Program-made: the position numbers and the translations under genes
The notes under the pieces: model-generated
Seen by the model: the letters and a program-made list of their open reading frames with translations, nothing else
What the model was told of the DNA's origin: nothing
Databases searched by the model: none
Source: a virus
Reading direction: 5' to 3' (one strand)
DNA length: 26,337 nt
Virus record (IMG/VR): IMGVR_UViG_3300042473_000195
Coordinates: 1 to 26,337 of that record
Shown here: one piece after another, positions 14,201-21,881 of the stretch
Position numbering within the stretch: position 1 is the first letter of the stretch
Layout: each line of letters opens with the position of its first letter

Positions 14201-14934
14201 AGAAGTACCATTAAATCTTCATCTTCCATTTCTAAATATTCGTTCCAAAGACGCTCAGTGCGGTCTAAGTCATTAATTAGCTTATCAAAATCTATGCTGG
14301 GTAATGACTTGCCGGTCTTTTTGCTAGACTTGGCTTTTACTTCAAACCCAGCCGTGAGTTCTTTAGCTAGGGCTGGCTTGCCTTCAACAATACGCTCATA
14401 CGCCGCAATAACATCGTCACGCTTGCGCTTAAGCCGTTGATTTTCCTTGTCAAACCGCTTCTTTAGCTTCTTGTGATAGTCGCCGTCATGGGTGTCATCG
14501 ACAATGATAATTGGGGCTGGGACGTAGATTACGTTGCCAGCCGTGCCGGTGGCCCCTACGCCAGTCAGGTCAAACGATATGCCGCCGTGGCTAACCGTGC
14601 CGACTTGCCCTGTGGCCTGGACGCCAGTCAGGGCAATGGTGGTCCCGCTGCTTTCGGTGCCGACTTGGCCCGTGGCTTGGACGCCAGTCAGGGCTATTGT
14701 GGTGCTGGGTGTAACGCTCCCTGCGGCCCCTGTGGCGGCATTCCCGGTCAGGGCGGTGTCTTCGGACGGGGTTTGTGTCCCTACCGCCCCAGTGGCCTGT
14801 ACGCCTGTCAGGGCAACGGTACGCGCACCTACGCCTACGCTGCCGGGTGATCCCGTAGCAGCGTTGCCCGTAATTGGGAGGCTATCCCAAAGGGCGCTAT
14901 CCCATGTGCCTGTGTCCCATGGACCCTGCGCCAT
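14197..14934 (-). CDS. Structural protein with WD-type N-terminus and six 20-residue Gly/Thr repeats (245 aa)
   Basis: Residues 6-17 read WDTGTWDSALWD, a W-D spaced every five residues, an opening seen in a number of phage virion proteins. Residues 20-139 hold six copies of a unit close to ALTGVQATGQVGT plus a variable Ser/Thr spacer; the inner four are exactly 20 residues. Residues about 140-245 switch to a charged helical domain (KKLKKRFDKENQRLKRKRDD...) likely to be coiled coil. The gene lies five bases after the 151-aa gene and overlaps the 117-aa gene by ATGA. A surface or head-associated structural role is likely. Confidence 0.78.
   Translation of the reverse strand: MAQGPWDTGTWDSALWDSLPITGNAATGSPGSVGVGARTVALTGVQATGAVGTQTPSEDTALTGNAATGAAGSVTPSTTIALTGVQATGQVGTESSGTTIALTGVQATGQVGTVSHGGISFDLTGVGATGTAGNVIYVPAPIIIVDDTHDGDYHKKLKKRFDKENQRLKRKRDDVIAAYERIVEGKPALAKELTAGFEVKAKSSKKTGKSLPSIDFDKLINDLDRTERLWNEYLEMEDEDLMVLL
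14518..14877 (-). repeat. Six tandem ~60-bp units encoding the LTGVQATG repeat
   Basis: In the 245-aa protein, residues 20-139 divide into six units that start with the core [AP][LI]TG-x-x-ATG. DNA of neighbouring copies is very similar (for example ACGCCAGTCAGGGC recurs), suggesting recent expansion or conversion. The two end copies are the most diverged. Confidence 0.88.
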
Positions 14935-14939
14935 AGGAG

Positions 14940-15395
14940 TTAAGCAATGCGGATAAGGGCGTTCGTCGCGTCACTAACTGGCATGGTCAGGGTAAACGTC
15001 CCGGCTGTCACAGTCTGCGAGCCAAAGGTATGGGCCGAAATGGCTTTATTGCTCTGGGTCGAGTTGTAAATCAGAACGCAATCAAAGGCCGTGGTCAGCG
15101 TGACAGTCGTGTAGGTCAGGCTGGCTGAAGGCGTCCAATAGCCAGTCGTGCCGCTAGTCGTGGGGTCCGTGGCATTTGTGACAGTAACGCCGCCAGCCGA
15201 GTATCCCGCGCCAGAGACTTCGCCGCTTACAGTATAAGCCGTGGTGGCCGCGTTGATCGTGGCTGAGGCTAGGTACAGCGCGGCCTTGAGCGTGTCCGCC
15301 CCCGTGCCAGCCCGAATGACAGTCGTACCAAGGGCGTGAATGCCAGAAAGAATCTCGCCCTTGAAGGACGTACACATTGCTTGAGTGTTGCTCAC
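14940..15395 (-). CDS. Conserved beta-rich structural protein (151 aa)
   Basis: The N-terminus MCTSFKGEILSGIHAL, followed by LKAALYLASATINAATTAYT, GEVSGAGYSAGGVTVTNA, FDCVLIYNSTQSNKAISAHTFGSQT and GTFTLTMPVSDATNALIRIA, is a pattern I recognise as a small conserved virion protein in many tailed phages. It is Thr/Ala/Gly-rich and should be mostly beta. The ATG overlaps the 62-aa gene's stop (ATGA). A head-decoration or collar-type role is likely but not proven by the sequence. Confidence 0.8.
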   Translation of the reverse strand: MSNTQAMCTSFKGEILSGIHALGTTVIRAGTGADTLKAALYLASATINAATTAYTVSGEVSGAGYSAGGVTVTNATDPTTSGTTGYWTPSASLTYTTVTLTTAFDCVLIYNSTQSNKAISAHTFGSQTVTAGTFTLTMPVSDATNALIRIA

Positions 15396-15580
15396 GAAAA
15401 GCCTCCAATTTCAGTTACGGAAATCATGGGTTTCTTCAGATGGACATGGACCGAGCGGTGGACCATTTCATCGCCATCCCAGTATTCAACCCAAGTAGTT
15501 GATTCATTGTCGTCCTCAAACTGGCCTTCGCGCTTGTCGAGCAACGCTTCGTCCATGTTGCCTTTGGTCGTCGTAATCAC
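15392..15580 (-). CDS. Small conserved-context protein of unknown function (62 aa)
   Basis: The ORF starts on an ATGA overlap with the portal stop and ends on an ATGA overlap with the 151-aa gene, which strongly supports translation. The product is acidic in the first half (DEALLDKREGQFEDDNEST) and then VEYWDGDEMVHRSVHVHLKKP, a likely beta hairpin. No signal peptide, membrane segment or known motif is visible. Its position suggests a portal- or head-associated accessory role. Confidence 0.7.
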   Translation of the reverse strand: MITTTKGNMDEALLDKREGQFEDDNESTTWVEYWDGDEMVHRSVHVHLKKPMISVTEIGGFS

Positions 15581-17880
15581 TGGATCATCCCCTGCGGAGC
15601 AACTGGGACAGGCTCAACGCCAACCGCCCTGCCGTCAGGGCCGCGAACGATACGCTTGGGCGCACTGGCAGCCCGTATGACATCGTGCAGCCGCTGCATG
15701 GACTCGCTGTGCATATTCGCCATGTTGTTCTGGGCGTTGGTCATCTGGTCCATGGCCATGCGGACGTTATCGCCAAGTTCCTTGGTGATGGTGTCAGCCG
15801 CCGCCTGTTGAGCCTCGATCATTGGTATGTCCATGCCTGGGTTGGCACCAATGCGGGCAACCATGATCTTTGTGGCAGCGTCCAGTTCCGTCTTCCAGCG
15901 TTCGTACTGCTCCTTGGCAGCAAGTTCCTGCATCTTGAGCTGGGCATCGTGCTGCTGGCGCTGCGTCTCTAGCTGCGCCTCCATCTGCATCTTCATCTGC
16001 TCAATCTGCATATCAGCCTGGGCGCGGGCCTGTTGGGACTGCACATCAGCCTGAACCTTCATTTGGGCAGTCTTCTCAGCCGCCTGGGCCTTGAGCATCT
16101 CAGGATTGGGCTGCGGGTTCTGGGCCTTCTGGGCATTAGACGCGATCATCTGCTGCAAAGCCGCGTCAATCGACCCTTCCATGATAGCGCCCTGCTTAAA
16201 CCCACCAAGGCCAAACTTCATCATGTCCATCAGCATCGGCACCATCTCAGGCGATGCCTGACCAGCCGGTACAGCTTCCCGCAGGAAGTTGCTGAACGCG
16301 TTCATGAACTCCATGCGATCTTGTTTGTTCTGGTTCTCGTCAAGCTGGACCAGACTGTCAGCGGCAACCTGGATGCGGAACGAACGAAGGGGACTATCCT
16401 GCATCAGTTGCAAGGCTTGCGGGATCATCTGCTTATCAGCAGGAGACATTTGGTCAGCCGCAGCTAGACGCAGGATAGTTTCAGGTTGGAACTTGGTGCA
16501 GATAATCTGCGCCTTAAGCCTCAGTAATTCGCTTGCGAATAAAGCAACGCTTTCCTGCATAGCGCGCAGTCGCAGCCCTGCATATTGCCCTTTAAGCTGC
16601 TGGGCCGTGGCCGATTCAGAAGCCGCGCCAGCGCCGCGCAGAATGTCTGAAATACCCGTGATTTCATAAATCTGCCCCTTAATGTTGGCCTGTGCCTGAT
16701 AACAATTAATGAGCGCGGAGGCCAACGTCTCGATGGGCAGAAGGTCGATAGAACCCTTCAGGCCACCCTTCTCGCTGAAGGCCATCCATTTATCGACGGG
16801 GATCAACGTATTGTTGTCCCCTTCCGTCAATAAACGCTGTAGTGCTGGCTGCGAAGCATCATACACACCACGGACGCGCAGGGATTTGACTAGGCCGTCA
16901 ATGCGGTCAGTCAGGATATCGAGTTCGTTGGCCTGATCTTGATACAGGATGAAGTCAGGCACTGGGATGAGGCTATCGCTAGTCGTGGTCGCGTACAGCG
17001 GCTTGGGGCAGGGGAAGAAGCCTTCCAAGTCTAGCGGGTCGTTGCGCTCGTCCAGCAGTTCAACATAGTCATCCATGAGCCAGTAAACCTTAGCGGTTTC
17101 CTTGTCCCACAGTTCGCAAATCTTGGCCTTGTCGTTGTTCTTAGACGATTGGCCGTACTTCGTCAGGCTGTCTGGGCTGCTGTTAAACGAAATCTTCTTG
17201 GCAACCTTCTTGCCAAAGCGTTCCGCTACGGCATCCTTGGACATATACACCCAGCGCCAGACTTGGGTTACTTCTTCCCAAGTACGCGCGCAAGAATGGC
17301 CGAAATCCTTCCAATGAACGTAATCGGTGGGGGCGCACTCATAATCAATCTCTTCAGGGGGACCATCGTTTCCGGCTGTTTGGTTGAGGATGTCGCCTTC
17401 CGTTTCGCTGCTTTCGCCTTCTTCAATGTCTTCGGTGATTTGGTAGCCATCTTCGGGAACGTCCTGCTGCTTGATATGCGGGTCATAGCGCACCCACGAC
17501 ACGCCGCGCCCGCCAAGAAAACGATCTTCTACAGCATGACGCATAGACGAACGAAAATCAGGGTAATGCTCAATCTCATAATCAAGGGCGCGTTCGATCA
17601 GCAAAGACGCAACACGGCCCACGGGATCGTTATCGCCGAAACGCCGTGAGACATCGGCCTTGGGCAGCTTGGCATACACAGCCGGAACTAACGTGCTGAC
17701 GTTGGACCACAGGATGTTGAACCGCGCGGCTTCGTTCATGCCGGAGCTAGTACCCTGGTCATCGCGGTAACGGCGAATGATCTTCGTAGTACGCGCTTCC
17801 CACTTCTTATATTCATTGTTGTAAGTATGAATATTGCTAAGAAGTCTCTGGACAGTCGAATCGACTTTTTCCAATGCCAT
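15577..17880 (-). CDS. Portal protein (767 aa)
   Basis: The N-terminal RFNILWSNVSTLVPAVYAKLPKADVSRRF, WVRYDPHIK, YVHWKDFGHSCARTWEEVTQVWR and the stem-like region DILTDRIDGLVKSLRVRGVYD are typical of large podophage portals of the P22 type (P22 gp1 has 725 residues). Residues about 600-690 form a long Gln/Met/Ala/Lys coiled coil (QADMQIEQMKMQMEAQLETQ), comparable to the C-terminal barrel of P22 portal, followed by a conserved tail with RIVRGPDGRAVGVEPV. The ring serves as the packaging vertex, motor dock and head-tail connector. I choose ATG at 17880; a TTG at 17895 with MDINN is also possible. It follows the 256-aa gene by four bases. Confidence 0.92.
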   Translation of the reverse strand: MALEKVDSTVQRLLSNIHTYNNEYKKWEARTTKIIRRYRDDQGTSSGMNEAARFNILWSNVSTLVPAVYAKLPKADVSRRFGDNDPVGRVASLLIERALDYEIEHYPDFRSSMRHAVEDRFLGGRGVSWVRYDPHIKQQDVPEDGYQITEDIEEGESSETEGDILNQTAGNDGPPEEIDYECAPTDYVHWKDFGHSCARTWEEVTQVWRWVYMSKDAVAERFGKKVAKKISFNSSPDSLTKYGQSSKNNDKAKICELWDKETAKVYWLMDDYVELLDERNDPLDLEGFFPCPKPLYATTTSDSLIPVPDFILYQDQANELDILTDRIDGLVKSLRVRGVYDASQPALQRLLTEGDNNTLIPVDKWMAFSEKGGLKGSIDLLPIETLASALINCYQAQANIKGQIYEITGISDILRGAGAASESATAQQLKGQYAGLRLRAMQESVALFASELLRLKAQIICTKFQPETILRLAAADQMSPADKQMIPQALQLMQDSPLRSFRIQVAADSLVQLDENQNKQDRMEFMNAFSNFLREAVPAGQASPEMVPMLMDMMKFGLGGFKQGAIMEGSIDAALQQMIASNAQKAQNPQPNPEMLKAQAAEKTAQMKVQADVQSQQARAQADMQIEQMKMQMEAQLETQRQQHDAQLKMQELAAKEQYERWKTELDAATKIMVARIGANPGMDIPMIEAQQAAADTITKELGDNVRMAMDQMTNAQNNMANMHSESMQRLHDVIRAASAPKRIVRGPDGRAVGVEPVPVAPQGMIQ

Positions 17881-17884
17881 ATTA

Positions 17885-18655
17885 TTAATATCCAAAATTG
17901 TTGAGTAATCCAGAAGCGCGAAGCGCTTCGTCTCTTTTATAATCTTCAGGTGTATATTGCATGGTGGCAGCAGTTAAACCGCCGGGGGTTAATCCTTTAA
18001 GAGCATTATCCATAGATTGCCCCGGATTAGCCGCTTGAAAATCCATTCTCTGTTGTGCTTGCCTTCTAGCTTGTTCAGCAGGATCGTTTGTCATACCAAA
18101 ATCTAAACCATTTGAACCAACAGCGCTCTGCATATCAGGCGTGGCCTGCCCTGGGGTGCCTACTCCAATGACGGGTACGTACCCTATGCCTTCTTGGGCT
18201 GCCGCAGGCGGTGGCGCGGGGCTAGGCTGTCCATTCTGCGATCCCATGTAGCTGGAAAGCATCTTCAAAAGCCTGTCAAGACGGTCATCGCCGCCCATGC
18301 CTCCGCGCATCCCGCCGCTATAATCAGGCAATGAATACAGATCGCGCGTAGATGGCGATACGCCCGGCTGGTTGCCGGAATACGCATTGCCGCCAGACGG
18401 CATACCAACATTGCCGGAAGCAGGCGGCTGAATAACAGACGGCATTTGCTGCCCTGGCCCAGTATCGTCAGGCTCTGCCATTGATGGCGGTGAAAGCGTA
18501 TTTCTTGAAAAATCTATCTGCTCAGACGGCGGCGTTGGCGCAGTTGCGCTGGATGCACCGCTGTACCCGCCACCGAAACGATTGCCCAATGTCCTTTGAT
18601 TGGACACCTGCATGCGCTGCATGATTTGGGATAATCTTTCTGTATTATCAACCAT
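17885..18655 (-). CDS. Gly/Pro/Ser-rich protein with short N-terminal helix (256 aa)
   Basis: The first 20 residues, VDNTERLSQIMQRMQVSNQR, form a short amphipathic helix that resembles the start of the upstream 86-aa protein. The rest is low complexity: Gly/Ser/Pro/Gln-rich segments with GGYSGASSATAPTPP, YSGGMRGGMGGDDRLDRLLKMLSSYMG and a C-terminal helical part ending LNNFGY. The start has AAGGA eight bases upstream. It lies directly before the portal. No enzymatic motif is visible. The role is unknown; disorder and position suggest an assembly or internal head protein. Confidence 0.75.
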   Translation of the reverse strand: MVDNTERLSQIMQRMQVSNQRTLGNRFGGGYSGASSATAPTPPSEQIDFSRNTLSPPSMAEPDDTGPGQQMPSVIQPPASGNVGMPSGGNAYSGNQPGVSPSTRDLYSLPDYSGGMRGGMGGDDRLDRLLKMLSSYMGSQNGQPSPAPPPAAAQEGIGYVPVIGVGTPGQATPDMQSAVGSNGLDFGMTNDPAEQARRQAQQRMDFQAANPGQSMDNALKGLTPGGLTAATMQYTPEDYKRDEALRASGLLNNFGY

Positions 18656-18666
18656 GACCTAATTCC

Positions 18667-18927
18667 TTAACGCGGCGGCATCCCACCGGGCGGCATCATG
18701 GGACGCGGAGCCATGCCAGGAGGCGGGCCGCCCATTGGCTGCGGCGTCATTGTGCCGTTGATCTGCATGGGGACGCCCTGCGGAGCGCCCATCGGAGCCA
18801 TGTCAGGCGGGGGCATCGGCGGGCCGCCCATCTGAGCGCCGCCAGGCGCGGGCATAGGCGCACCGCCCTGATTGGCGGGCTGGATACGCTGCAAAATCGC
18901 GGCCATTCTCTGCGGGTCGATGGGCAT
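18667..18927 (-). CDS. Pro/Met/Gly-rich small protein (86 aa)
   Basis: The start at 18927 is preceded by TAAGGA, and the product begins MPIDPQRMAAILQRIQPANQ. After this helix the chain is almost wholly Pro, Met, Gly and Ala (PPMPPPDMAPMGAPQ), hence disordered. The longer reading from 19014 would overlap the upstream gene by 77 bases and is unlikely. It is separated from the 256-aa gene by 11 bases, within which that gene's ribosome site lies. Function unknown. Confidence 0.65.
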   Translation of the reverse strand: MPIDPQRMAAILQRIQPANQGGAPMPAPGGAQMGGPPMPPPDMAPMGAPQGVPMQINGTMTPQPMGGPPPGMAPRPMMPPGGMPPR

Positions 18928-18937
18928 AGGGTATTCC

Positions 18938-19201
18938 TTACCAGTTTGCTTTGTAACCAAGGCGGACGCCATAGTTAGGTTTAAATGAGCGCCCGCCGTA
19001 AGACGGAAAATCAACGCGGGGGCTTAATGTTAAATCGTCATTTTCTGTTTGATAAAGCGGAACATCCGCGCTGACGGATTTGTTCATGTACATTTCTGAA
19101 GCCTTACCACTATCACTTCCAACATCTAAGCGTGCTTGAATGTTGTTCTGCAAAACAATGGCTTTAAGAACGTCGGCTAATTTTTTAGCGTCAGATTCCA
19201 T
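18938..19201 (-). CDS. Small unknown protein (87 aa)
   Basis: I start it at ATG 19201 because AAGGAC lies ten bases upstream and the gene then follows the DUF-type 54-aa gene with a one-base gap. The product begins MESDAKKLADVLKAIVLQNN, a short amphipathic helix, followed by beta-like sequence (NKSVSADVPLYQTENDDLTLSPRVDF) and ends SFKPNYGVRLGYKANW, an outer-membrane-protein-like aromatic C-terminus that is probably chance. No known domain recognised. Confidence 0.65.
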   Translation of the reverse strand: MESDAKKLADVLKAIVLQNNIQARLDVGSDSGKASEMYMNKSVSADVPLYQTENDDLTLSPRVDFPSYGGRSFKPNYGVRLGYKANW

Positions 19202-19202
19202 G

Positions 19203-19367
19203 TTATTTTTTGTCCTTCTTAACGTCTTTGGCAGTCTTGGCAGACTCTTTGAACGCCTTGGCAGTCGGCGCACCAGGATCACCCGGCTTACGCATCTTCT
19301 CGCCCGACCCGGCTTTGATCCGTTCCTGCTTCGCCAAAATAGCTGCGTAAAGACCCGCCTTACGCAC
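19203..19367 (-). CDS. Small basic conserved phage protein, GTG start (54 aa)
   Basis: Reading from GTG at 19367 gives VRKAGLYAAILAKQERIKAG followed by SGEKMRKPGDPGAPTAKAFK, a short basic protein pattern that I recognise from many podophage genomes (DUF6321-like; the family name is from memory). An ATG at 19442 is in frame but would add 25 residues that belong to the overlapping gene's sequence space. The GTG overlaps the 103-aa gene by eight bases. Lys/Arg/Ala-rich with no hydrophobic segment; nucleic-acid contact is possible. No strong Shine-Dalgarno is seen, so the start is less certain than the frame. Confidence 0.65.
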   Translation of the reverse strand: MRKAGLYAAILAKQERIKAGSGEKMRKPGDPGAPTAKAFKESAKTAKDVKKDKK

Positions 19368-19671
19368 TGAAGATACCCATGGCCAGAACTTCAACGCCAG
19401 CGCCAGTCGTGACTTTCCATGCGCCGGTTTTGGACGCCGCATTTACTTCAATGTTGTAAACGCCAATGCCCCCGCCAACAGCATTCGGCAAGATTATATG
19501 CGAAGTCGAACCGTCCAAGATCGTTACAACGCTTGTCGCCGCCGTGCTGACCGTGCAGATCAAACGATGCAGATAGTCGCCCACCGCTCCCGTCCCGCCA
19601 AGAACGTGCGCCGTCTGTGACGCGGCAACGTGTTCATACTGATACTCATACGGATTGCTAACACCACTCAT
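19360..19671 (-). CDS. Small conserved structural-type protein after TerL (103 aa)
   Basis: The start overlaps the TerL stop by ATGA. The product reads as alternating short beta strands: YEYQYEHVAASQTAHVLGGTGAVGDYLHRLICTVSTAATSVVTILDG, then IEVNAASKTGAWKVTTGAGVEVLAMGIFSA. I recognise this type as a small, widely shared phage protein near terminase and portal genes, most likely virion-associated. No catalytic residues or membrane segments are visible. Confidence 0.75.
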   Translation of the reverse strand: MSGVSNPYEYQYEHVAASQTAHVLGGTGAVGDYLHRLICTVSTAATSVVTILDGSTSHIILPNAVGGGIGVYNIEVNAASKTGAWKVTTGAGVEVLAMGIFSA

Positions 19672-21005
19672 AGTCTAGCCCTTCTCTTTGGTTTGGCAGA
19701 CGCCCACATATCGTTAAGCGTTGCCGTGTTTCCTTTGCCCACAATCAATGGGCGCTCACTCGCAAGAATCTTTGTAGGCGTCTCGCCCCGCCATGCCACA
19801 GCCAGCATACGAAATGCGTCTGCCGGATGCGAACACCAGTTATGCTTGGGTGCCGCGCGAAATGCCTTTTTGTCTTCGTCAAACTCTCGCTCGTACTGAC
19901 GCAACGCCTCAATGCCTTCCGAACACTTAAGTTCGTCAAACCAGCATTTGGGCAGCGTCATGCGAACAGCCTGAATGCCGTCCTGAACGCCAAGGTCAGG
20001 CACAACAGCAATGTTGGCTAACCCCAAAAACTCCGCGAGCTGCTCAATGACAGACTTACCCTGCGCAGCCAAGGTTTTAGCTCGCGCATCATGTGGTAAA
20101 TAATGCTTACCATAATGGTAGGGTTTTTCCGTAACGACCTTCGCAATGTCCTCAATGCTCGCGCCCGACACCGCAAAGTAATCAATGATGTGGATTTCAT
20201 TCCGGGCCACCTGGTACCACCAGATTGCAGTGTCGTCCCGAAAGCCCAAATCCCAAGCAGTATATGTCGGCAACGCCGGATCATAAGGCACGGCGCTGAT
20301 GCGGCCCTGGTCTGCCGCCTCGCGCATTTCGACACCATAGAACGCGCCGAGGATTGCCGCCTCGAAGCTGCACTCGTATTCCTGCATATATTGGTCAGGC
20401 GTGATTTGCGCTTTGACCGCATCAAGTTCGTATTGCGGAAGAAGGCCGCTATCAGTCGCCGTCAATCGAAGGAGGAACCATTCGTCGGGGTTTTTCTTGG
20501 CCCCGGTGTAAATATCCCAAAATTGATTTTTTCCTTTAGGCGTCCCGGCAAAAACCGCCCAACCCTGCTTATCAGAAAGCGTAGGACGAATGACATGACC
20601 CCATACAGAAGGTCTAAAATCGCCATACTCGTCCATAAAAATACCGTCAAAACCCAAACCACGCATAGCATCGGCGTTATCAGCGCCAAAAAGGCGAATA
20701 CGCCCACCTGTGACAAGATCAATTTGGAGTTCTGCCTCATTTGTCGCCTTCGCTATAGGAGCGCTGAACCGCTTCAGATAATCCCAGGCTACGCTCTTGG
20801 CCTGGCTGCGGAATGGAGCAATATACGCAAAAAGCGGGTTGGGCGACTTGCAAGTAACCGCCGCCCGTATGATGTCGTTGATCGCGGCAACCGTCTTGCC
20901 AGCCCGACGATGCGCCACAAGGCAAGCCCACCGCTGCGTCCGGTCATGGAATGGCATGAACGCGGTGCGCGGTTGATAGGCAAGACTGATCTCCTTAACC
21001 GCCAT
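19668..21005 (-). CDS. terL: Terminase large subunit (445 aa)
   Basis: The N-terminal ATPase has a Walker A-like HRRAGKT (32-38), Walker B GIFMDE (121-126) with the catalytic Glu, and the coupling motif AGTPKG (153-158). The C-terminal RNase H-like nuclease shows Asp252 in AWDLGFRDDTAIWW, PHDAR (304-308) and HPADAFR (393-399) with Asp396 as the expected third metal ligand. Length is normal for a compact TerL. It packs and cuts concatemeric DNA at the portal. It lies seven bases after TerS and overlaps the following small gene by ATGA. All key residues appear present. Confidence 0.95.
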   Translation of the reverse strand: MAVKEISLAYQPRTAFMPFHDRTQRWACLVAHRRAGKTVAAINDIIRAAVTCKSPNPLFAYIAPFRSQAKSVAWDYLKRFSAPIAKATNEAELQIDLVTGGRIRLFGADNADAMRGLGFDGIFMDEYGDFRPSVWGHVIRPTLSDKQGWAVFAGTPKGKNQFWDIYTGAKKNPDEWFLLRLTATDSGLLPQYELDAVKAQITPDQYMQEYECSFEAAILGAFYGVEMREAADQGRISAVPYDPALPTYTAWDLGFRDDTAIWWYQVARNEIHIIDYFAVSGASIEDIAKVVTEKPYHYGKHYLPHDARAKTLAAQGKSVIEQLAEFLGLANIAVVPDLGVQDGIQAVRMTLPKCWFDELKCSEGIEALRQYEREFDEDKKAFRAAPKHNWCSHPADAFRMLAVAWRGETPTKILASERPLIVGKGNTATLNDMWASAKPKRRARL

Positions 21006-21012
21006 CCGATTT

Positions 21013-21315
21013 TTACTTCTTAGCGTCGAGCCACTTCACAACCAATTCAACCGGGCCTTCGTCCTTGCCCGTCATTTCGTTACGGGCCAGCTTGGGGACA
21101 TGGTATTCGATCAAATCCGAAAAACACTTAATCGCAGCCAGCGGGCCGTCCCGGTCATGGACTTCATCCAGCCATTCCTGGAGCCGGTCAGCGTTCCCGT
21201 CCACAAAACGCGCAATCGCCTCACGGGCGTTCTGGGTCGATTTGTTCTTAACGCCCTTGGGCCGCCCAGCATTGCCCTTTTTGAACTGCGCGTGTTTGGG
21301 GGGAGGCGCGGCCAT
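21013..21315 (-). CDS. terS: Terminase small subunit-like protein (100 aa)
   Basis: The N-terminus QFKKGNAGRPKGVKNKST is the basic DNA-binding opening of DUF5681/TerS-like proteins, followed by helices (NAREAIARFVDGNADRLQEWLDEV and LAAIKCFSDLIEYHVPK). The size is at the short end for TerS. AAAGGAC lies six bases before the ATG. Placement directly before TerL supports recognition of phage DNA for packaging. A sigma70-like promoter candidate precedes it. Confidence 0.85.
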   Translation of the reverse strand: MAAPPPKHAQFKKGNAGRPKGVKNKSTQNAREAIARFVDGNADRLQEWLDEVHDRDGPLAAIKCFSDLIEYHVPKLARNEMTGKDEGPVELVVKWLDAKK

Positions 21316-21356
21316 CAGATGTCCTTTTTTGCACTAAATCTGGGTAAATCTTATCA

Positions 21357-21385
21357 AATATGCGCGTATTTTGTGGCATCGTCAA
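21357..21385 (-). promoter_or_regulatory. Candidate sigma70-type promoter before terS
   Basis: On the minus strand TTGACG (21385-21380) is followed after 17 bases by CATATT (21362-21357), matching the -35 consensus at five of six and the -10 at four of six positions. It falls in the largest gap (66 bases) of the leftward cluster and overlaps the SprT-like gene's stop codon. It would allow the packaging and head genes to be transcribed apart from the three genes upstream. Confidence 0.4.
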
Positions 21386-21732
21386 TATAATTTAGGGTCA
21401 ACGCCTAATATGGCCGCTGCACGGGCGGCAAACCGTCTAAATCTTGGGCCATGATGCTCACGGTCCCCCTTGATCCACTGGTCCAGGTGCTTCATCTCGT
21501 GGCCCACTGTGGAAAGGGTCGTCAGCAACGTCCCATTCTTGGCCGCGCTGACCCGAATGGTCGGTTTGCCCCGCTCGATGCGGAAATCAGCAAATATCCC
21601 CGAATCATTGACGACCCGAAACACGACTTCGCTGGAAGGCGGCAGTCGCATGGCCTTGAAGGGTGACGTCACCCGCAGAAAGTCGTAGCAAGCCGCCAGA
21701 ATAGTTTGTGTCAGGACAAGCGGCGCCGTCAT
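21382..21732 (-). CDS. SprT-like zinc metalloprotease domain protein (116 aa)
   Basis: The product contains GHEMKHLDQW (77-86), an HExxH zinc motif, with a third candidate ligand His93 or His94 in DREHHGPRF, which is the SprT/Wss1-like arrangement. The preceding beta sheet (EVVFRVVNDSGIFADFRIERGKPTIRVSA) also fits. The start is ATG 21732, which overlaps the stop of the 49-aa membrane-protein gene (TGATG); an in-frame ATG at 21744 lies inside that gene. No signal peptide, so cytoplasmic. The substrate is unknown; related host proteins act on DNA-protein crosslinks. Confidence 0.82.
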   Translation of the reverse strand: MTAPLVLTQTILAACYDFLRVTSPFKAMRLPPSSEVVFRVVNDSGIFADFRIERGKPTIRVSAAKNGTLLTTLSTVGHEMKHLDQWIKGDREHHGPRFRRFAARAAAILGVDPKLY

Positions 21733-21881
21733 CAGATCCGCCATGCCGCTAGGATGAAGCCCAAATTGGCCAGACTGTACGCCACAAAGGATATAGACAT
21801 CCCGACATTGCCTTCGCGCCAATAACCCACTGCAACCGCTAAGTAAATTATACCAACAAGGGCCAGAAGCGAGACATTCAT
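21732..21881 (-). CDS. Small two-helix membrane protein (49 aa)
   Basis: Minus-strand translation from ATG 21881 gives MNVSLLALVGIIYLAVAVGY at the N-terminus, then a short WREGNVGM loop and a second hydrophobic stretch with FVAYSLANLGFILAAW before RI and stop. That is two membrane helices with a charged turn. The start forms ATGA with the phosphoesterase stop and the stop forms TGATG with the SprT-like start, so the three genes are coupled. The hairpin topology would allow a holin or other membrane role, but no lysis enzyme is adjacent, so function is unknown. Confidence 0.8.
   Translation of the reverse strand: MNVSLLALVGIIYLAVAVGYWREGNVGMSISFVAYSLANLGFILAAWRI

Noticed and set aside
20103-21023. 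Plus-strand ORF of 306 codons
   Set aside because: It is antisense to TerL, whose motifs are complete; no domain is visible in the plus-strand product.
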